64,000 nucleotides of DNA from Pseudomonas alkylphenolica (GCF_000746525.1 NZ_CP009048.1:467501-531500), one strand, 5' to 3'; counted from the stretch's first letter, positions 50,039 to 60,600 are shown. Notes: a model not told the origin generated them from the letters alone. Numbers and translations are program-made.

Positions 50039-51520
50039 ATGACCCGCGAAGAATTCCTGCGCCTGGCCGCTGCCGGCTACAACCGTATTCCCCTGGCCTG
50101 CGAGACGCTGGCCGACTTCGACACGCCGTTGTCGATCTACCTGAAACTGGCCGATCAATCCAACTCCTACCTGCTTGAATCTGTGCAGGGCGGTGAGAAA
50201 TGGGGGCGTTACTCGATCATTGGTCTGCCGTGCCGCACTGTGCTGCGCGTGCATGACCATCAGGTACGCATCACCCATGACGGCGACGAAATCGAACGTC
50301 ACGACGTGGAAGATCCGCTGGCTTTCGTCGAGTCCTTCAAAGAGCGCTACAACGTCCCGACCATTGCCGGTCTGCCGCGCTTCAATGGTGGCCTGGTGGG
50401 CTACTTCGGTTATGACTGCGTGCGCTATGTCGAGAAGCGTCTGGGCAAATGCCCGAATCCGGATCCGCTGGGCGTGCCGGATATTCTGCTGATGGTGTCC
50501 GACGCCGTGGTGGTGTTCGACAATCTGGCGGGCAAGATGCACGCCATCGTGCTGGTCGATCCGGCCCAGGAACAGGCCTACGAAAACGGCCTGGCACGTC
50601 TGGAAGGCTTGCTTGAACAGCTGCGCCAGCCAATTACCCCGCGTCGCGGCCTGGAGCTGGGTGGCCCGCAAGCCGCCGAGCCGACCTTCCGTTCCAGCTT
50701 CACCCAGAGTGACTACGAGCGTGCGGTCGATACCATCAAGGAATACATCCTGGCCGGCGACTGCATGCAGGTTGTGCCGTCGCAGCGTATGTCGATCGAC
50801 TTCAAGGCAGCGCCTATCGACCTGTACCGGGCGCTGCGTTGCTTCAACCCGACGCCGTACATGTATTTCTTCAACTTCGGTGACTTCCACGTAGTGGGCA
50901 GCTCGCCGGAAGTGCTGGTTCGGGTCGAAGACAATCTGGTCACCGTGCGCCCGATTGCCGGTACCCGCCCACGTGGCGCCACCGAAGAGGCTGATCGTGC
51001 GCTGGAAGAGGATCTGCTGTCGGACGACAAGGAAATCGCCGAGCACCTGATGCTTATCGACCTGGGCCGCAACGACGCCGGCCGGGTGTCGGCAACCGGT
51101 ACGGTCAAGGTTACCGAGAAGATGGTGATCGAACGTTACTCCAACGTCATGCACATCGTTTCCAATGTCACCGGTGAACTGAAAGAAGGCCTCAGCGCGA
51201 TGGATGCGTTGCGCGCCATTCTGCCCGCCGGGACCTTGTCCGGGGCGCCGAAGATCCGCGCGATGGAAATCATCGATGAGCTTGAGCCGGTCAAGCGCGG
51301 TGTCTACGGTGGCGCGGTCGGCTACTTTGCCTGGAACGGCAACATGGACACCGCCATCGCGATCCGCACAGCGGTCATCAAGGATGGTGAGCTGCATGTC
51401 CAGGCCGGTGGCGGTATCGTTGCCGACTCGGTGCCGGCGCTGGAGTGGGAAGAGACCATCAACAAACGCCGGGCGATGTTCCGCGCGGTAGCGCTGGCGG
51501 AACAAACGCCGCGCAGCTGA
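50039..51520 (+). CDS. trpE: Anthranilate synthase component I TrpE
   Basis: 493-aa chorismate-using subunit that makes anthranilate with ammonia or with glutamine-derived ammonia from TrpG; first step of tryptophan synthesis. The N-terminal feedback site is in [20 protein letters not shown] (the conserved LLES). The C-terminal catalytic domain has [32 protein letters not shown] and [24 protein letters not shown] precedes the ATG by 5 bases. It is separated from trpGDC by the esterase gene, the standard split in pseudomonads. Confidence 0.98.
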   Translation: MTREEFLRLAAAGYNRIPLACETLADFDTPLSIYLKLADQSNSYLLESVQGGEKWGRYSIIGLPCRTVLRVHDHQVRITHDGDEIERHDVEDPLAFVESFKERYNVPTIAGLPRFNGGLVGYFGYDCVRYVEKRLGKCPNPDPLGVPDILLMVSDAVVVFDNLAGKMHAIVLVDPAQEQAYENGLARLEGLLEQLRQPITPRRGLELGGPQAAEPTFRSSFTQSDYERAVDTIKEYILAGDCMQVVPSQRMSIDFKAAPIDLYRALRCFNPTPYMYFFNFGDFHVVGSSPEVLVRVEDNLVTVRPIAGTRPRGATEEADRALEEDLLSDDKEIAEHLMLIDLGRNDAGRVSATGTVKVTEKMVIERYSNVMHIVSNVTGELKEGLSAMDALRAILPAGTLSGAPKIRAMEIIDELEPVKRGVYGGAVGYFAWNGNMDTAIAIRTAVIKDGELHVQAGGGIVADSVPALEWEETINKRRAMFRAVALAEQTPRS

Positions 51521-51525
51521 AGTTG

Positions 51526-51559
51526 AAAAAACGGCGCTCCAGATGAGCGCCGTTTTTTT
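51526..51559. terminator. Bidirectional terminator between trpE and the esterase gene
   Basis: AAAAAACGGCGCTC, a CAGAT loop, and GAGCGCCGTTTTTTT form a perfect stem with U-tracts in both directions. It serves trpE (rightwards) and the convergent esterase gene (leftwards). Confidence 0.93.
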
Positions 51560-51565
51560 ATGCCG

Positions 51566-53470
51566 TCAGAAGTCCAGACTCAGGGCCAGGTTGATCCCTT
51601 GCTGGGTCAGTTCGTCACTCTTGCGCCAGTTGTATCCGGCGCGCAGTGCCAGTTGCGGTGCCAACTGATGAGCCACACCCAGGCTGGCGCGATTCATATT
51701 GCTCTGCGGGGTGTAGCCGGTGAGGGTGAAGTCGTTGCCCGGCAGGCTGTTCAGGTGCAGGCTCAGGTCCTGTTGATCATCCTCGAACTCATGCTCATGG
51801 GCGATTTCGGCAAACAGCTGGGTGGCCGGTGCAATCCGGTATTTGCCCAGCAGGCCGAGGCCCAGTCGGCGTGATTCACGTTCCTGATCATCAAAACTCA
51901 ATGCCGTAGCACGGGCGCCTTTCTCCGAGTAACCATCGACTTTCACGCGGGCATAGTCGGCACTGATAAAGGGTGACAGGTGCCAGTCGCTGTCTGCCTG
52001 AGCCAGGTCATAGCCCAGGCGCGCGGCAAAGGCCCAGACTTCGCCGTCGGTATCACCTTTTTCGCTGCGCTCGTTGATCCCCAGGGCGAATGTACGCTTC
52101 AGGTCACCATAGTCCAGGTGCCCCACGCTCAATGCGGCATCGGCCCACCACTGGTTGCGCTGGAACTGGGCGAATGCGCTGGTCAGATAACTGTCGAGCT
52201 TGTACTCGGAGTCGTGGGCACCGGCTTCGAGCTTCTGCTGATCGATACCGACGGCCAGACCGATGCGCCAGGCCTCGTCGAGGCGGTAACTGCCACCCAG
52301 GGTCAGGTTGTAGCCATGGCCATCGGCGCTGGCCGAACTGCGCTGGCCATCGATATCCAGCTTCTGTCCGCTGGCGGCAACGATGGCTTGCCACTGGCCG
52401 ACGCCTTGCCAGTCGCTCTGCCATTGGTTGCGCAGTTCGTCCTGATGCGCACGCAGGCTGGCGTGAGCCATTTCCGGCAGTAGCGTCAGTTCCCAGGGGG
52501 CGGCAAGCAGCGAGTAACCGTAGTCGGCAATCAGCTTCTGTCCGGCGCTGGTGGGGTGGACCGAGTCGTTGAACAGCAGCTTGTCTGGATCAGGCGTGGC
52601 GCTGTTGATTCCGTACAGCGGGTTTTCCAGGCAACCATTGCCGCTGTAACAGGTGCCGACCAGATTCTGGCCGACGGCAAGGCCGAACTGTTGTGGCGCG
52701 TTGACGCTTTCCTGAAGCAGCAGGGGCACGTTCAGCGGAATAATCTGCGCATCGATCTGCCCCAGTTGCCGCACCAGCTCCTGATTGAAGACACTGCTCA
52801 ACTGCGACAGTGGCCCCTGCTGTGCAGTACCGCTGAATGCTGGCGTCAGACCCAGGTCGGGCAGCAGCCAGACCATGATGTAGCGCGCTCCCCCCTGTTG
52901 CAGCGCGTGGGCGCTGGCGGCCAGGCGATCAGCTGCGGCTACGGCGCCAGCCGGGGAGGTGACCAGCCCCTGAAGGAAGTCGTTACCGCCACCGGTCAGA
53001 TAGTAGAGCGCGTTCGGGTCGGCTCGCAGGCCCCCGGCAAGATAACCGGGACGCTCACGCAAAACGGTGCCGGCTCCGGGGTTACCCGGGGGGATGACGG
53101 TCAATGAGCTACCGGTGATGGACTCGTAGATCTGGTCGGTACGGTAGCCGCCCACCGCCCAGTTGTTGCCATCGGGGCGACCCAGGGCGGTATTCACCGG
53201 GGAGGTGGAGGCGCCCAGTTCGCTCGGCGCGATACCCAGTTGTGCCCCTAGCAGCATGGGCGATACCGCAGCGTACTGGCCATTTGCGTCGCGGTTGGTG
53301 AAGCGCAGGCCGCTGCCGCTTGGGTCGCTGGGGTCCGGGAATTGCCCGGCATCACTGAGGCTGTCACCAAAAACGATCAGCGTCGAATAGGGTGAAGGCG
53401 CGGCAAATGCCTGGCTGCTGGCTAGCAGTAACGTGCCGAGTAATGAGCGGAAAAATGGAGGTTTTTGCAT
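51566..53470 (-). CDS. GDSL autotransporter esterase (EstA/EstP-like)
   Basis: 634-aa outer-membrane esterase displayed on the cell surface; the P. aeruginosa homologue EstA affects rhamnolipid production and motility. Signal peptide 1-23 (ends AFA). The passenger is a GDSL hydrolase with nucleophile S37 in FGDSLSDAG, the oxyanion Asn in TGGGNDF (N163), and D302/H305 in [10 protein letters not shown]. The C-terminal autotransporter barrel (about 360-634) ends in the expected aromatic residue (SLDF). It lies between trpE and trpGDC. Confidence 0.95.
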   Translation of the reverse strand: MQKPPFFRSLLGTLLLASSQAFAAPSPYSTLIVFGDSLSDAGQFPDPSDPSGSGLRFTNRDANGQYAAVSPMLLGAQLGIAPSELGASTSPVNTALGRPDGNNWAVGGYRTDQIYESITGSSLTVIPPGNPGAGTVLRERPGYLAGGLRADPNALYYLTGGGNDFLQGLVTSPAGAVAAADRLAASAHALQQGGARYIMVWLLPDLGLTPAFSGTAQQGPLSQLSSVFNQELVRQLGQIDAQIIPLNVPLLLQESVNAPQQFGLAVGQNLVGTCYSGNGCLENPLYGINSATPDPDKLLFNDSVHPTSAGQKLIADYGYSLLAAPWELTLLPEMAHASLRAHQDELRNQWQSDWQGVGQWQAIVAASGQKLDIDGQRSSASADGHGYNLTLGGSYRLDEAWRIGLAVGIDQQKLEAGAHDSEYKLDSYLTSAFAQFQRNQWWADAALSVGHLDYGDLKRTFALGINERSEKGDTDGEVWAFAARLGYDLAQADSDWHLSPFISADYARVKVDGYSEKGARATALSFDDQERESRRLGLGLLGKYRIAPATQLFAEIAHEHEFEDDQQDLSLHLNSLPGNDFTLTGYTPQSNMNRASLGVAHQLAPQLALRAGYNWRKSDELTQQGINLALSLDF

Positions 53471-53868
53471 CGAAGAGGTCCCTTTTCATTGTTTTTATAG
53501 AATCCGCCCGAGCGACCTTAGCAAATCAGGGGGTATTGTTTACCCGGTCATTCGTTTCCCCATGCTTCCAGCCATATTGCGTGCGCCGCTGCGGTAAGCT
53601 ACTGTGCGGGAACGTATGAACGAGACCTACCCCGTGTTGATCGTCAGCAAACTCTTGATGCGCGTTATCAAGGCCCACGCCCGTTGGCGTTGGCGCGCCT
53701 GACTTTATCTCCTGCCGGTTTTTCCGGCCCAGTATCGCTTTGCCTTTTTCACACCGCTGTCACTGTCACTGCATTCGGAAATTACCGTCGCACACAGAGC
53801 GGGCCGCGTATGTCACTCGCGCGCAAGGCATGTCATTAAAGTCAGTAGATGCAAGAGGTTGAACCCAG
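53471..53868 (+). promoter_or_regulatory. Leader region of trpGDC
   Basis: This 398-bp region between the divergent esterase gene and trpG holds a short leader ORF (53616-53702, listed separately) and an attenuator-like segment after it: GCCGG (53714-53718) with CCGGC (53724-53728), then TTTGCCTTTTTC near 53738-53749. The promoter should lie in 53471-53615; I see no strong -35/-10 pair. After 53750 nothing definite is seen before the trpG ribosome-binding site (AGAGG). Confidence 0.55.
53616..53702 (+). CDS. trpL: trpGDC leader peptide (28 aa, Trp-Arg-Trp near end)
   Basis: Short ORF starting ATG at 53616 (MNETYPVLIVSKLLMR, continuing VIKAHARWRWRA). Two Trp codons (53685-53687 and 53691-53693) lie five and three codons before the stop, followed by a hairpin and a T-rich run. 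This is the arrangement of a leader peptide whose translation senses charged tRNA-Trp. GGGA lies upstream, though close. Its last 14 codons match the end of gph, which precedes trpE. An internal ATG (53658) could give a 14-aa version. Confidence 0.75.
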   Translation: MNETYPVLIVSKLLMRVIKAHARWRWRA

Positions 53869-54462
53869 ATGTTACTGATGATCGACAATTACGACTCCTT
53901 CACCTACAACGTCGTGCAGTACCTCGGCGAGCTGGGTGCAGAGGTCAAAGTCATTCGCAACGACGAACTGACCATCGCCCAGATCGAAGCCCTGAACCCC
54001 GAACGCATTGTGGTTTCCCCCGGTCCGTGCACTCCGACCGAGGCCGGTGTTTCCATCGAGGCGATTCTGCACTTTGCCGGCAAGCTGCCGATTCTCGGCG
54101 TCTGCCTGGGCCACCAGTCCATTGGCCAGGCCTTTGGCGGCGATGTTGTGCGGGCCCGCCAGGTCATGCATGGCAAGACCAGCCCGGTTATCCACAAGGA
54201 CCTGGGCGTATTTAACGGCCTGAACAACCCGCTGACCGTGACCCGCTACCACTCGCTGGTGGTCAAGCGTGAAACCCTGCCCGAGTGCCTCGAAGTAACG
54301 GCCTGGACTGCCCTTGAAGACGGTTCGGTGGACGAGATCATGGGCCTGCGGCACAAGACCCTGAATATAGAAGGGGTGCAGTTCCACCCCGAGTCGATCC
54401 TCACCGAGCAGGGCCACGAGCTGTTCGCCAACTTCCTCAAACAGACCGGCGGCCGCCGCTAA
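53869..54462 (+). CDS. trpG: Anthranilate synthase component II TrpG (glutamine amidotransferase)
   Basis: 197-aa class-I glutaminase that supplies ammonia to TrpE. Catalytic C79 is in [12 protein letters not shown] and the His/Glu pair in [15 protein letters not shown] near the C-terminus. The N-terminus [20 protein letters not shown] is typical. It begins the trpGDC operon; trpD follows after 9 bp. In some bacteria this subunit is shared with para-aminobenzoate synthesis; the trp context favours the tryptophan role. Confidence 0.98.
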   Translation: MLLMIDNYDSFTYNVVQYLGELGAEVKVIRNDELTIAQIEALNPERIVVSPGPCTPTEAGVSIEAILHFAGKLPILGVCLGHQSIGQAFGGDVVRARQVMHGKTSPVIHKDLGVFNGLNNPLTVTRYHSLVVKRETLPECLEVTAWTALEDGSVDEIMGLRHKTLNIEGVQFHPESILTEQGHELFANFLKQTGGRR

Positions 54463-54471
54463 GGATCGATC

Positions 54472-55521
54472 ATGGATATCAAGAGCGCGCTCAGCCGCAT
54501 CGTCGGCCACCTGGACCTGAGCACTGAAGAAATGCGCGATGTGATGCGCGAGATCATGACCGGCCAGTGCAGTGAAGCGCAGATCGGTGCCTTCATGATG
54601 GGCATGCGCATGAAGAGCGAAAGCATCGACGAAATCGTCGGCGCGGTGTCGGCGATGCGCGAGCTGGCCGACAAGGTCGAACTCAATACCCTGGATCAAG
54701 TGGTCGATGTGGTCGGCACCGGTGGAGATGGCGCAAACATCTTCAACGTCTCCACCGCTTCGGCCTTCGTTGTAGCCGCCGCCGGTTGCACCGTGGCCAA
54801 GCATGGTAACCGTGCCGTTTCGGGCAAAAGCGGCAGCGCCGACCTGCTCGAAGCTGCCGGCATCTACCTGAACCTGACGCCCGTGCAGGTTGCCCGTTGC
54901 ATCGACAGCGTCGGCATCGGCTTCATGTTTGCCCAGACCCACCACAAGGCGATGAAACATGCCGCCGGCCCACGTCGTGATCTGGGCTTGCGCACCTTGT
55001 TCAACATGCTTGGCCCGCTTACGAATCCGGCCGGTGTGAAGCACCAGGTGGTCGGTGTGTTCACCCAGGCCCTGTGCCGTCCGTTGGCCGAAGTGCTGCA
55101 GCGGCTGGGCAGCAAGCATGTGCTGGTGGTGCACTCCAAGGATGGTCTGGACGAATTCAGCCTGGCCGCGCCGACTTTCGTTGCTGAGCTCAAGAATGAC
55201 CAGATTACCGAGTACTGGGTCGAGCCCGAAGATCTCGGCATGAAGAGCCAGAGCCTGCATGGCCTGGCGGTCGAGAGCCCGGAAAAGTCGCTGGAATTGA
55301 TCCGCGATGCATTGGGGCGGCGCAAGACCGAGAATGGCCAAAAGGCTGCGGAAATGATCGTGCTCAATGCCGGTGCCGCGCTGTACGCCGCCGATCACGC
55401 CATGACCCTCAAGCAAGGCGTCGAGCTTGCCCACGACGCACTGCACACCGGCCTTGCCCGGGAAAAACTCGAAGAGCTGGGCGCTTTCACCGCCGTATTC
55501 AAGCTGGAGAATGAAGGATGA
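54472..55521 (+). CDS. trpD: Anthranilate phosphoribosyltransferase TrpD
   Basis: 349-aa enzyme that joins anthranilate to phosphoribosyl pyrophosphate, second step of tryptophan synthesis. The PRPP-binding [19 protein letters not shown] and [19 protein letters not shown] motifs are intact. It overlaps trpC by 4 bases (ATGA). Confidence 0.98.
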   Translation: MDIKSALSRIVGHLDLSTEEMRDVMREIMTGQCSEAQIGAFMMGMRMKSESIDEIVGAVSAMRELADKVELNTLDQVVDVVGTGGDGANIFNVSTASAFVVAAAGCTVAKHGNRAVSGKSGSADLLEAAGIYLNLTPVQVARCIDSVGIGFMFAQTHHKAMKHAAGPRRDLGLRTLFNMLGPLTNPAGVKHQVVGVFTQALCRPLAEVLQRLGSKHVLVVHSKDGLDEFSLAAPTFVAELKNDQITEYWVEPEDLGMKSQSLHGLAVESPEKSLELIRDALGRRKTENGQKAAEMIVLNAGAALYAADHAMTLKQGVELAHDALHTGLAREKLEELGAFTAVFKLENEG

Positions 55522-56354
55522 GTGTACCGACGGTTCTGGAAAACATTCTCGCGCGCAAGGTTCAGGAAGTTGCCGAGCGCAGCGCCCGGGTCAGCCTCGC
55601 CGAGCTTGAGCGCCTGGCTGCCGCCGCCGATGCACCACGCGGTTTTGCCAAGGCGCTGATCGAACAGGCCAAGCGTAAACAGCCTGCAGTCATCGCCGAG
55701 ATCAAGAAGGCTTCGCCGAGCAAGGGTGTGATCCGCGAAAATTTCGTGCCGGCCGAAATCGCCGTCAGCTACGAAAAAGGTGGTGCGACCTGTCTGTCGG
55801 TGCTCACTGACGTCGACTATTTCCAGGGGGCCGATGCCTACCTGCAGCAAGCCCGTGCGGCGTGCAAGCTGCCGGTGATCCGCAAGGACTTCATGATCGA
55901 TCCGTACCAGATCGTCGAAGCCCGTGCCCTGGGCGCCGACTGTGTGCTGTTGATCGTTTCGGCGCTGGATGATGTGAAGATGGCCGAGCTGGCTGCCACC
56001 GCGAAAAGCGTCGGTCTCGATGTGCTGGTTGAGGTACACGACGGCGATGAGCTGGAGCGCGCGCTGAAAACCCTCGACACCCCGCTGGTCGGCGTCAACA
56101 ACCGCAACCTGCATACCTTTGAGGTCAGCCTGGAAACCACCCTCGACCTGCTGCCGCGGATTCCTCGCGACCGTCTGGCGATTACCGAGAGCGGTATTCT
56201 CAATCGCGCGGATGTCGAGCTGATGGAAATCAACGAGGTCTACTCGTTCCTGGTCGGTGAAGCTTTCATGCGCGCCGAGCATCCGGGGCTGGAGTTGCAG
56301 CGTCTGTTCTTCCCTGAGCGCGCCGTGCAGAATCCGGTGCACGGACTGGACTGA
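55518..56354 (+). CDS. trpC: Indole-3-glycerol phosphate synthase TrpC
   Basis: 278-aa TIM-barrel enzyme that decarboxylates and cyclises CdRP to indole-3-glycerol phosphate. Catalytic lysines and glutamates lie in [39 protein letters not shown] and [14 protein letters not shown]. It is monofunctional, without a TrpF domain, as in other pseudomonads. It ends the trpGDC operon; an intrinsic terminator follows. Confidence 0.98.
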   Translation: MSVPTVLENILARKVQEVAERSARVSLAELERLAAAADAPRGFAKALIEQAKRKQPAVIAEIKKASPSKGVIRENFVPAEIAVSYEKGGATCLSVLTDVDYFQGADAYLQQARAACKLPVIRKDFMIDPYQIVEARALGADCVLLIVSALDDVKMAELAATAKSVGLDVLVEVHDGDELERALKTLDTPLVGVNNRNLHTFEVSLETTLDLLPRIPRDRLAITESGILNRADVELMEINEVYSFLVGEAFMRAEHPGLELQRLFFPERAVQNPVHGLD

Positions 56355-56364
56355 TTCGACTCTG

Positions 56365-56387
56365 AAGCCGGCATTGCCGGCTTTTTT
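56365..56387 (+). terminator. trpC terminator
   Basis: AAGCCGGC, ATT loop, GCCGGCTT followed by TTTTG: intrinsic terminator 10 bp after the trpC stop. Confidence 0.9.
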
Positions 56388-56407
56388 GTATCTACAAGGT
56401 TATTGCG

Positions 56408-57112
56408 ATGACTGATCAATTAGTGGATGTGACTGTCGAGGCCGGGCTGCATGCCGAGCAGGATCTGCTGGCAGCAGTGTGCAAGGGCGAAAAGGACTAT
56501 GGCCTGTTGTTCTGGCGCCCGACCGATCATGCCCTGGTCATGCCGCGGCGCATGAGTCGTCTTGAAGGCTTCGAGGCGGCCTGTGCCGAGCTGGCGGTTG
56601 CCGGATGGCCGGTGTTGTTGCGCGAAACAGGTGGCGAGCCGGTGCCGCAATCGCCCGCGGTGATCAATATCGCGCTGATCTATGTGGCCCCTCGCAGTGA
56701 AGGCGACCACGGCCGAATCGAAAATGCCTACGAACGCCTGTGCCTGCCTTTGTGCGATGTGTTGCGTGAATGGGGCGGACTGGCCTCGGTAGGCGAAATC
56801 GAAGGGGCGTTCTGTGACGGTCGCTACAACGTCAATCTCAATGGCCGCAAACTGGTAGGCACGGCCCAGCGCTGGCGCCAGGGGCTGGGCGGCAAGCGTC
56901 CAGTGGTGCTGGTGCACGGCGCATTGTTGTTGGATAACGAGCGCGAGTCGATGGTGGCTGCGGTCAACCGCTTCAACGAATGTTGCGAGCTGGAGCAGCG
57001 TTGCCTGGCCGACAGCCATATCGCCCTGCACGAGGTGGTGCCCGAGGCGCCTTTGCTCGAGCGCCTCGGCCAGGCTTACGCTGAAGTGATCGAAGGCATC
57101 GCCCGCGACTAG
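56408..57112 (+). CDS. Lipoate/biotin protein ligase-fold protein (LplA-like)
   Basis: 234-aa protein with the LplA/LipB/BPL fold. The segment [20 protein letters not shown] corresponds to the family's NGKKISGSAQ-like core with the active-site Lys, and [11 protein letters not shown] to the following strand; earlier [11 protein letters not shown] is the first core strand. It may be a lipoate-protein ligase or octanoyl transferase-related enzyme. The R-rich lipoyl-binding loop is not obvious, so the substrate is uncertain. It is convergent with vfr, the two genes overlapping by 4 bases. Confidence 0.72.
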   Translation: MTDQLVDVTVEAGLHAEQDLLAAVCKGEKDYGLLFWRPTDHALVMPRRMSRLEGFEAACAELAVAGWPVLLRETGGEPVPQSPAVINIALIYVAPRSEGDHGRIENAYERLCLPLCDVLREWGGLASVGEIEGAFCDGRYNVNLNGRKLVGTAQRWRQGLGGKRPVVLVHGALLLDNERESMVAAVNRFNECCELEQRCLADSHIALHEVVPEAPLLERLGQAYAEVIEGIARD

Positions 57113-57753
57113 CGGGTGCCGAAGACCACCATGGTCTTGCCCTTGACGTGTACCAGGCTGCGTTCCTCAAGATCCTTGAGGACGCGGCCGACCATCTCCC
57201 GTGAACAACCGACGATACGACCGATCTCCTGACGGGTGATCTTGATCTGCATGCCGTCGGGGTGGGTCATCGCATCGGGTTGTTTGCACAGCTCCAGCAA
57301 GCAGCGGGCAACGCGTCCGGTGACATCGAAAAACGCCAGGTCACCGACTTTGCGCGTGGTGTTGCGCAGTCGCTGGGCCATCTGGCTGCCCAATGCATAG
57401 AGAATGTCGGGGTCCTGACGAGCCAGTTCGCGGAATTTCTCATAGCTGATTTCCGCTACTTCACATTCGCTCTTTGCCCGTACCCAGGCACTGCGCTGAT
57501 GTTCCTGGCCGGCAGGTTCGAACAGGCCCAGCTCGCCAAAGAAATCACCGCTGTTGAGGTAGGCAATGATCATCTCATGGCCATCGTCATCCTCGATCAG
57601 GATCGTCACTGAGCCTTTGACGATAAATGACAGGCTATCGGCTTTATCACCGGCGCAGATGATATTGCTCTTGGCCGCAAAGCGCCGCCGTTGGCAATGG
57701 GCGAGTAGCTTGTCGATGTTCTTGATCTTGGCTGGAAGGGCTGAGGCAACCAT
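57109..57753 (-). CDS. vfr: cAMP receptor protein Vfr/Crp
   Basis: 214-aa cyclic-AMP-dependent regulator, the same length as P. aeruginosa Vfr. The cAMP pocket is visible in [20 protein letters not shown], followed by the long dimerisation helix and the C-terminal helix-turn-helix [20 protein letters not shown]. In P. putida the orthologue is usually called Crp and is not the main catabolite repressor. It is divergent from the OsmC-family gene across 185 bp. Confidence 0.96.
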   Translation of the reverse strand: MVASALPAKIKNIDKLLAHCQRRRFAAKSNIICAGDKADSLSFIVKGSVTILIEDDDGHEMIIAYLNSGDFFGELGLFEPAGQEHQRSAWVRAKSECEVAEISYEKFRELARQDPDILYALGSQMAQRLRNTTRKVGDLAFFDVTGRVARCLLELCKQPDAMTHPDGMQIKITRQEIGRIVGCSREMVGRVLKDLEERSLVHVKGKTMVVFGTR

Positions 57754-57938
57754 GGCTGAATCCCGGAAAGAGGCAACGCTTGTACACTTTTATAGGTAGT
57801 CTGGCGACGCGCGCCAGTGATTTGGCGTCAGCTTATCAGACACTTGTTGTTATATCGGCAGATATACTCGCACGCTTGAGCTTTTCCGCGGGCGCTTCAG
57901 GGTCTAAGCTGGCAGCCTTTTTAAGCAAGGGAGTCCGG

Positions 57939-58364
57939 ATGATGAAGGCGCGTATCCAGTGGGCAGGTGAAGCCATGTTTCTCGGCGAATCGGGCAGTGG
58001 CCATGTCGTGGTCATGGACGGCCCACCCGAGGCAGGCGGGCGTAACCTGGGTGTACGGCCGATGGAAATGCTCTTGCTGGGCCTGGGTGGCTGCAGCAAC
58101 TTCGATGTGGTCAGCATCCTGAAAAAATCCCGTCAGGCGGTGGAAAGCTGCGAAGCCTTCCTTGAAGCCGAACGCGCCAGCGAAGATCCCAAGGTGTTTA
58201 CCAAGATCCACCTGAATTTCGTGGTCAAAGGCCGCGGGCTCAAGGACGCTCAAGTGAAGCGCGCCGTAGAGCTGTCGGCAGAAAAATATTGCTCGGCGTC
58301 GATCATGCTGGGTCGTGCCGGTGTTGAGATCACCCATAGCTACGAGATTGTCGAACTCGGCTGA
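57939..58364 (+). CDS. OsmC family protein
   Basis: 141-aa OsmC/Ohr-fold protein, predicted to reduce organic or fatty-acid hydroperoxides by thiol chemistry. The two conserved cysteines are in LGGCSNFDVVSILKK and EKYCSASIMLGRAG. The N-terminus MMKARIQWAGEAMFLGESGS matches YhfA-type members. I start at the ATG at 57939, with GGGAG 5 bases upstream; ATG 57942 is also possible. It is followed by an inverted REP pair. Confidence 0.9.
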   Translation: MMKARIQWAGEAMFLGESGSGHVVVMDGPPEAGGRNLGVRPMEMLLLGLGGCSNFDVVSILKKSRQAVESCEAFLEAERASEDPKVFTKIHLNFVVKGRGLKDAQVKRAVELSAEKYCSASIMLGRAGVEITHSYEIVELG

Positions 58365-58373
58365 TTTATGTCA

Positions 58374-58420
58374 TCGCGGGGCAAGCCCGCTCCTACTGTG
58401 GGAGCGGGCTTGCCCCGCGA
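58374..58420. repeat. Inverted REP pair, almost abutting
   Basis: Two 23-bp units in opposite orientation (58374-58396 and 58398-58420) with only one base between them, located between the convergent OsmC-family and membrane-protein genes. Forms a near-perfect hairpin in either transcript. Confidence 0.92.
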
Positions 58421-58428
58421 TCAATGAA

Positions 58429-59469
58429 TCAACGGCGCAGCCCAGGCAGCAGTTGCTCCAGCCCCTTGGGTAGTAGCGCGCGCAAGCGTCGACTCAGATC
58501 TTCACGGTGTCTCTGATAAAGCAGCCCGAGCGCAATAACGCCCAGGCCGATCAGGCTCAGTATCAGCGGGAACAGCAGGGAGTCTTCAAAGACTTCGTAC
58601 GACAGGTAGCCCAGGTATGCTGCCACGCCCATGGCGCCAAAGACCATGAACATCGGTCTGCGAAGCAATACCGCCAAGCCCATCAGGCCGAGGTTGATCA
58701 GGCAGTAAAAGGCTTTGCCCAGCTGGCTGTCGCTTTCCATCAGGCTCAACCCCAGCCAGAAGGCCAGAAGACCGGCAAGGTATCCCCAGAAGGCAAAGTC
58801 CTGGCGGGTGCGGCCATCGATCACCAGGAATACAGCCAGCACTACCAGGCCGAACCACAACGACACGGCAAGGCGCTGTTCCCAGTTGAAGGTATGACCG
58901 TAGAACCATTCGCTCAGGTCCATGGACATGAACCACAGGGCCAGGGCGATCGGCATGACGATAAAAGGGAAGGGGATCACCCGCAGCATCAGCAAACCGG
59001 CGACAACCGTTGCCGCTTCCATCAGCAGCCAGCCACCTTGCACATAGGTGTAGTAGTTGTGGTAACCGGTCTGGGTGTCGTCAAGCGGCCAGAAACCGGT
59101 GAGCCGCTCCACTGCGAACACCGCCAGAGGCACAATACTGACTGCAACTGCGCCGAGCACACCGGCAGGGATGATCTGCCCGCGGCGTTGCATGAATAAC
59201 CCACCCAGAGTCAGAACGGCAATGTAGGCCACGGCGATCAGCAGCAAAGCACTGTCGCCGATACGCATCCAGGCCTCGTTGAGCAGCCAGCCCATGGCGG
59301 CCATGATCAGCAGTGCGCCGAGGTAGAACGCCACATGAGCCAGCTGGAAGCTAGCCTGCGTGCTCGGTTGGTGCTTGAGAAACTCAAGCAGGGCCTGGTC
59401 CTGGCCCGGGTTCAGAACGCCTGCGCTCACTGCGCGGGCCAGGTCCTTGGCATCGAAGCGTTCCGCCAT
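58429..59469 (-). CDS. Polytopic inner-membrane protein of unknown function (DUF2157-like)
   Basis: 346-aa protein with a soluble N-terminal segment (1-40) and about ten hydrophobic helices (for example GALLIMAAMGWLLNEAW and LILSLIGLGVIALGLLYQ), ending in a basic tail RHREDLSRRLRALLPKG. The N-terminal pattern followed by paired helices recalls DUF2157/DUF4401-type membrane proteins. No catalytic motif is seen and I cannot assign a function. It precedes coq7 on the same strand by 8 bp from the coq7 stop. Confidence 0.7.
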   Translation of the reverse strand: MAERFDAKDLARAVSAGVLNPGQDQALLEFLKHQPSTQASFQLAHVAFYLGALLIMAAMGWLLNEAWMRIGDSALLLIAVAYIAVLTLGGLFMQRRGQIIPAGVLGAVAVSIVPLAVFAVERLTGFWPLDDTQTGYHNYYTYVQGGWLLMEAATVVAGLLMLRVIPFPFIVMPIALALWFMSMDLSEWFYGHTFNWEQRLAVSLWFGLVVLAVFLVIDGRTRQDFAFWGYLAGLLAFWLGLSLMESDSQLGKAFYCLINLGLMGLAVLLRRPMFMVFGAMGVAAYLGYLSYEVFEDSLLFPLILSLIGLGVIALGLLYQRHREDLSRRLRALLPKGLEQLLPGLRR

Positions 59470-59477
59470 GGCATGTC

Positions 59478-60125
59478 CTAGATACGGTAGGTACTTTTGG
59501 TCATGACCTTGGCCATCAGGCTCATGCCAAAACGCACGGGGGCAGGGAAGCGGAAGCCGCCAGCCTCCAGGGCTGATTCGGCGTGCTGTTCTTCGTCGAC
59601 GCGCATCTGTTCAAGGATAGCCCGGGATTTTTCATCTTCGCTCGGAATCTGCTCCAGGTGCTCGTCCAGGTGCTTGCACACCTGATGCTCGGTGGCGGCA
59701 ACAAAACCCAGGCTGACCTTGTCGCTGACCAGACCGGCCAGTGCGCCGATGCCAAACGACATGCCGTAGAACAGTGGATTGAGTACGCTTGGGTGACTAC
59801 CGAGCTGACGGATACGCTGTTCGCACCAGGCCAGGTGATCAATCTCTTCTTCGGCCGCGTGCTCCATGGCCTTGCGCACTTGTGGCAGCTTGGCGGTCAG
59901 GGCCTGACCCTGATACAGCGCCTGCGCGCAGACTTCACCGGTATGGTTGATACGCATGAGGCCGGCCACGTGGCGGGTCTGGGTATCGTCCAGGGTGACA
60001 TCCGGCTGGATGATGGCCGGTGACGGGCGGGATGGTTGGCCGCTGAAGGGCAGCAAGGTGCGCATGGCGGTATCGGCCTGCAGCAACAAGCGGTCGAGCG
60101 GCGAATAGTGACGTTCGGTAGCCAT
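59478..60125 (-). CDS. coq7: 2-polyprenyl-3-methyl-6-methoxy-1,4-benzoquinol hydroxylase Coq7
   Basis: Di-iron monooxygenase of 215 aa that performs the last hydroxylation in ubiquinone synthesis. The carboxylate-bridged iron ligands lie in [43 protein letters not shown] and [10 protein letters not shown] (EXXH pairs). I start at the ATG at 60125 (GGAGG 7 bases upstream); an in-frame ATG at 60140 would add five residues. The membrane-associating helix is near [17 protein letters not shown]. Confidence 0.96.
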   Translation of the reverse strand: MATERHYSPLDRLLLQADTAMRTLLPFSGQPSRPSPAIIQPDVTLDDTQTRHVAGLMRINHTGEVCAQALYQGQALTAKLPQVRKAMEHAAEEEIDHLAWCEQRIRQLGSHPSVLNPLFYGMSFGIGALAGLVSDKVSLGFVAATEHQVCKHLDEHLEQIPSEDEKSRAILEQMRVDEEQHAESALEAGGFRFPAPVRFGMSLMAKVMTKSTYRI

Positions 60126-60190
60126 CGGGCACCTCCGCAAGAATGTGCCCGACAGTTTACCGCAATCGAGGTGATCGGGCTTGCCCTGGA

Positions 60191-60529
60191 TCAGCCCGGC
60201 GGCCAGTGCATCTGACGCTGACCCAGTACGTGCATATGGATGTGGTAGACCGTTTGGCCGCCCAGTTCATTGCAGTTCATGACTACGCGGAAACCGTCTT
60301 CACAGCCCAGTTCCTTGGCCAGCCGCTGGGCAGTGAACAGGATGTGTCCAGCCAGGCCCTTGTCGTCTTCGGTCAGATCATTGAGTGTGCGGATAGGCTT
60401 TTTCGGGATGACCAGAAAATGCACCGGCGCCTGTGGGGCGATATCGTGGAAGGCCAGAACCTGGTCGTCCTCGTAGATGATCTTGGCCGGGATTTCCCGG
60501 TTGATGATCTTGGTGAACAGAGTTTCCAC
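60191..60529 (-). CDS. HIT family nucleotide-binding protein (HinT-like)
   Basis: 112-aa histidine-triad hydrolase, probably acting on nucleoside phosphoramidates. The triad is in [12 protein letters not shown] near the C-terminus; the N-terminus [20 protein letters not shown] is typical of HinT proteins except that the two usual zinc cysteines are absent. I start at GTG 60529 (GGAG 8 bases upstream) because the ATG at 60613 adds 28 non-homologous residues. Confidence 0.9.
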   Translation of the reverse strand: METLFTKIINREIPAKIIYEDDQVLAFHDIAPQAPVHFLVIPKKPIRTLNDLTEDDKGLAGHILFTAQRLAKELGCEDGFRVVMNCNELGGQTVYHIHMHVLGQRQMHWPPG

Positions 60530-60600
60530 TACGGTTGCTCCATGTGAGGGATCGGGCCTGAGTGTACTCAGGCTGGGTATCGACGCCCAGCCCCGCGCGT

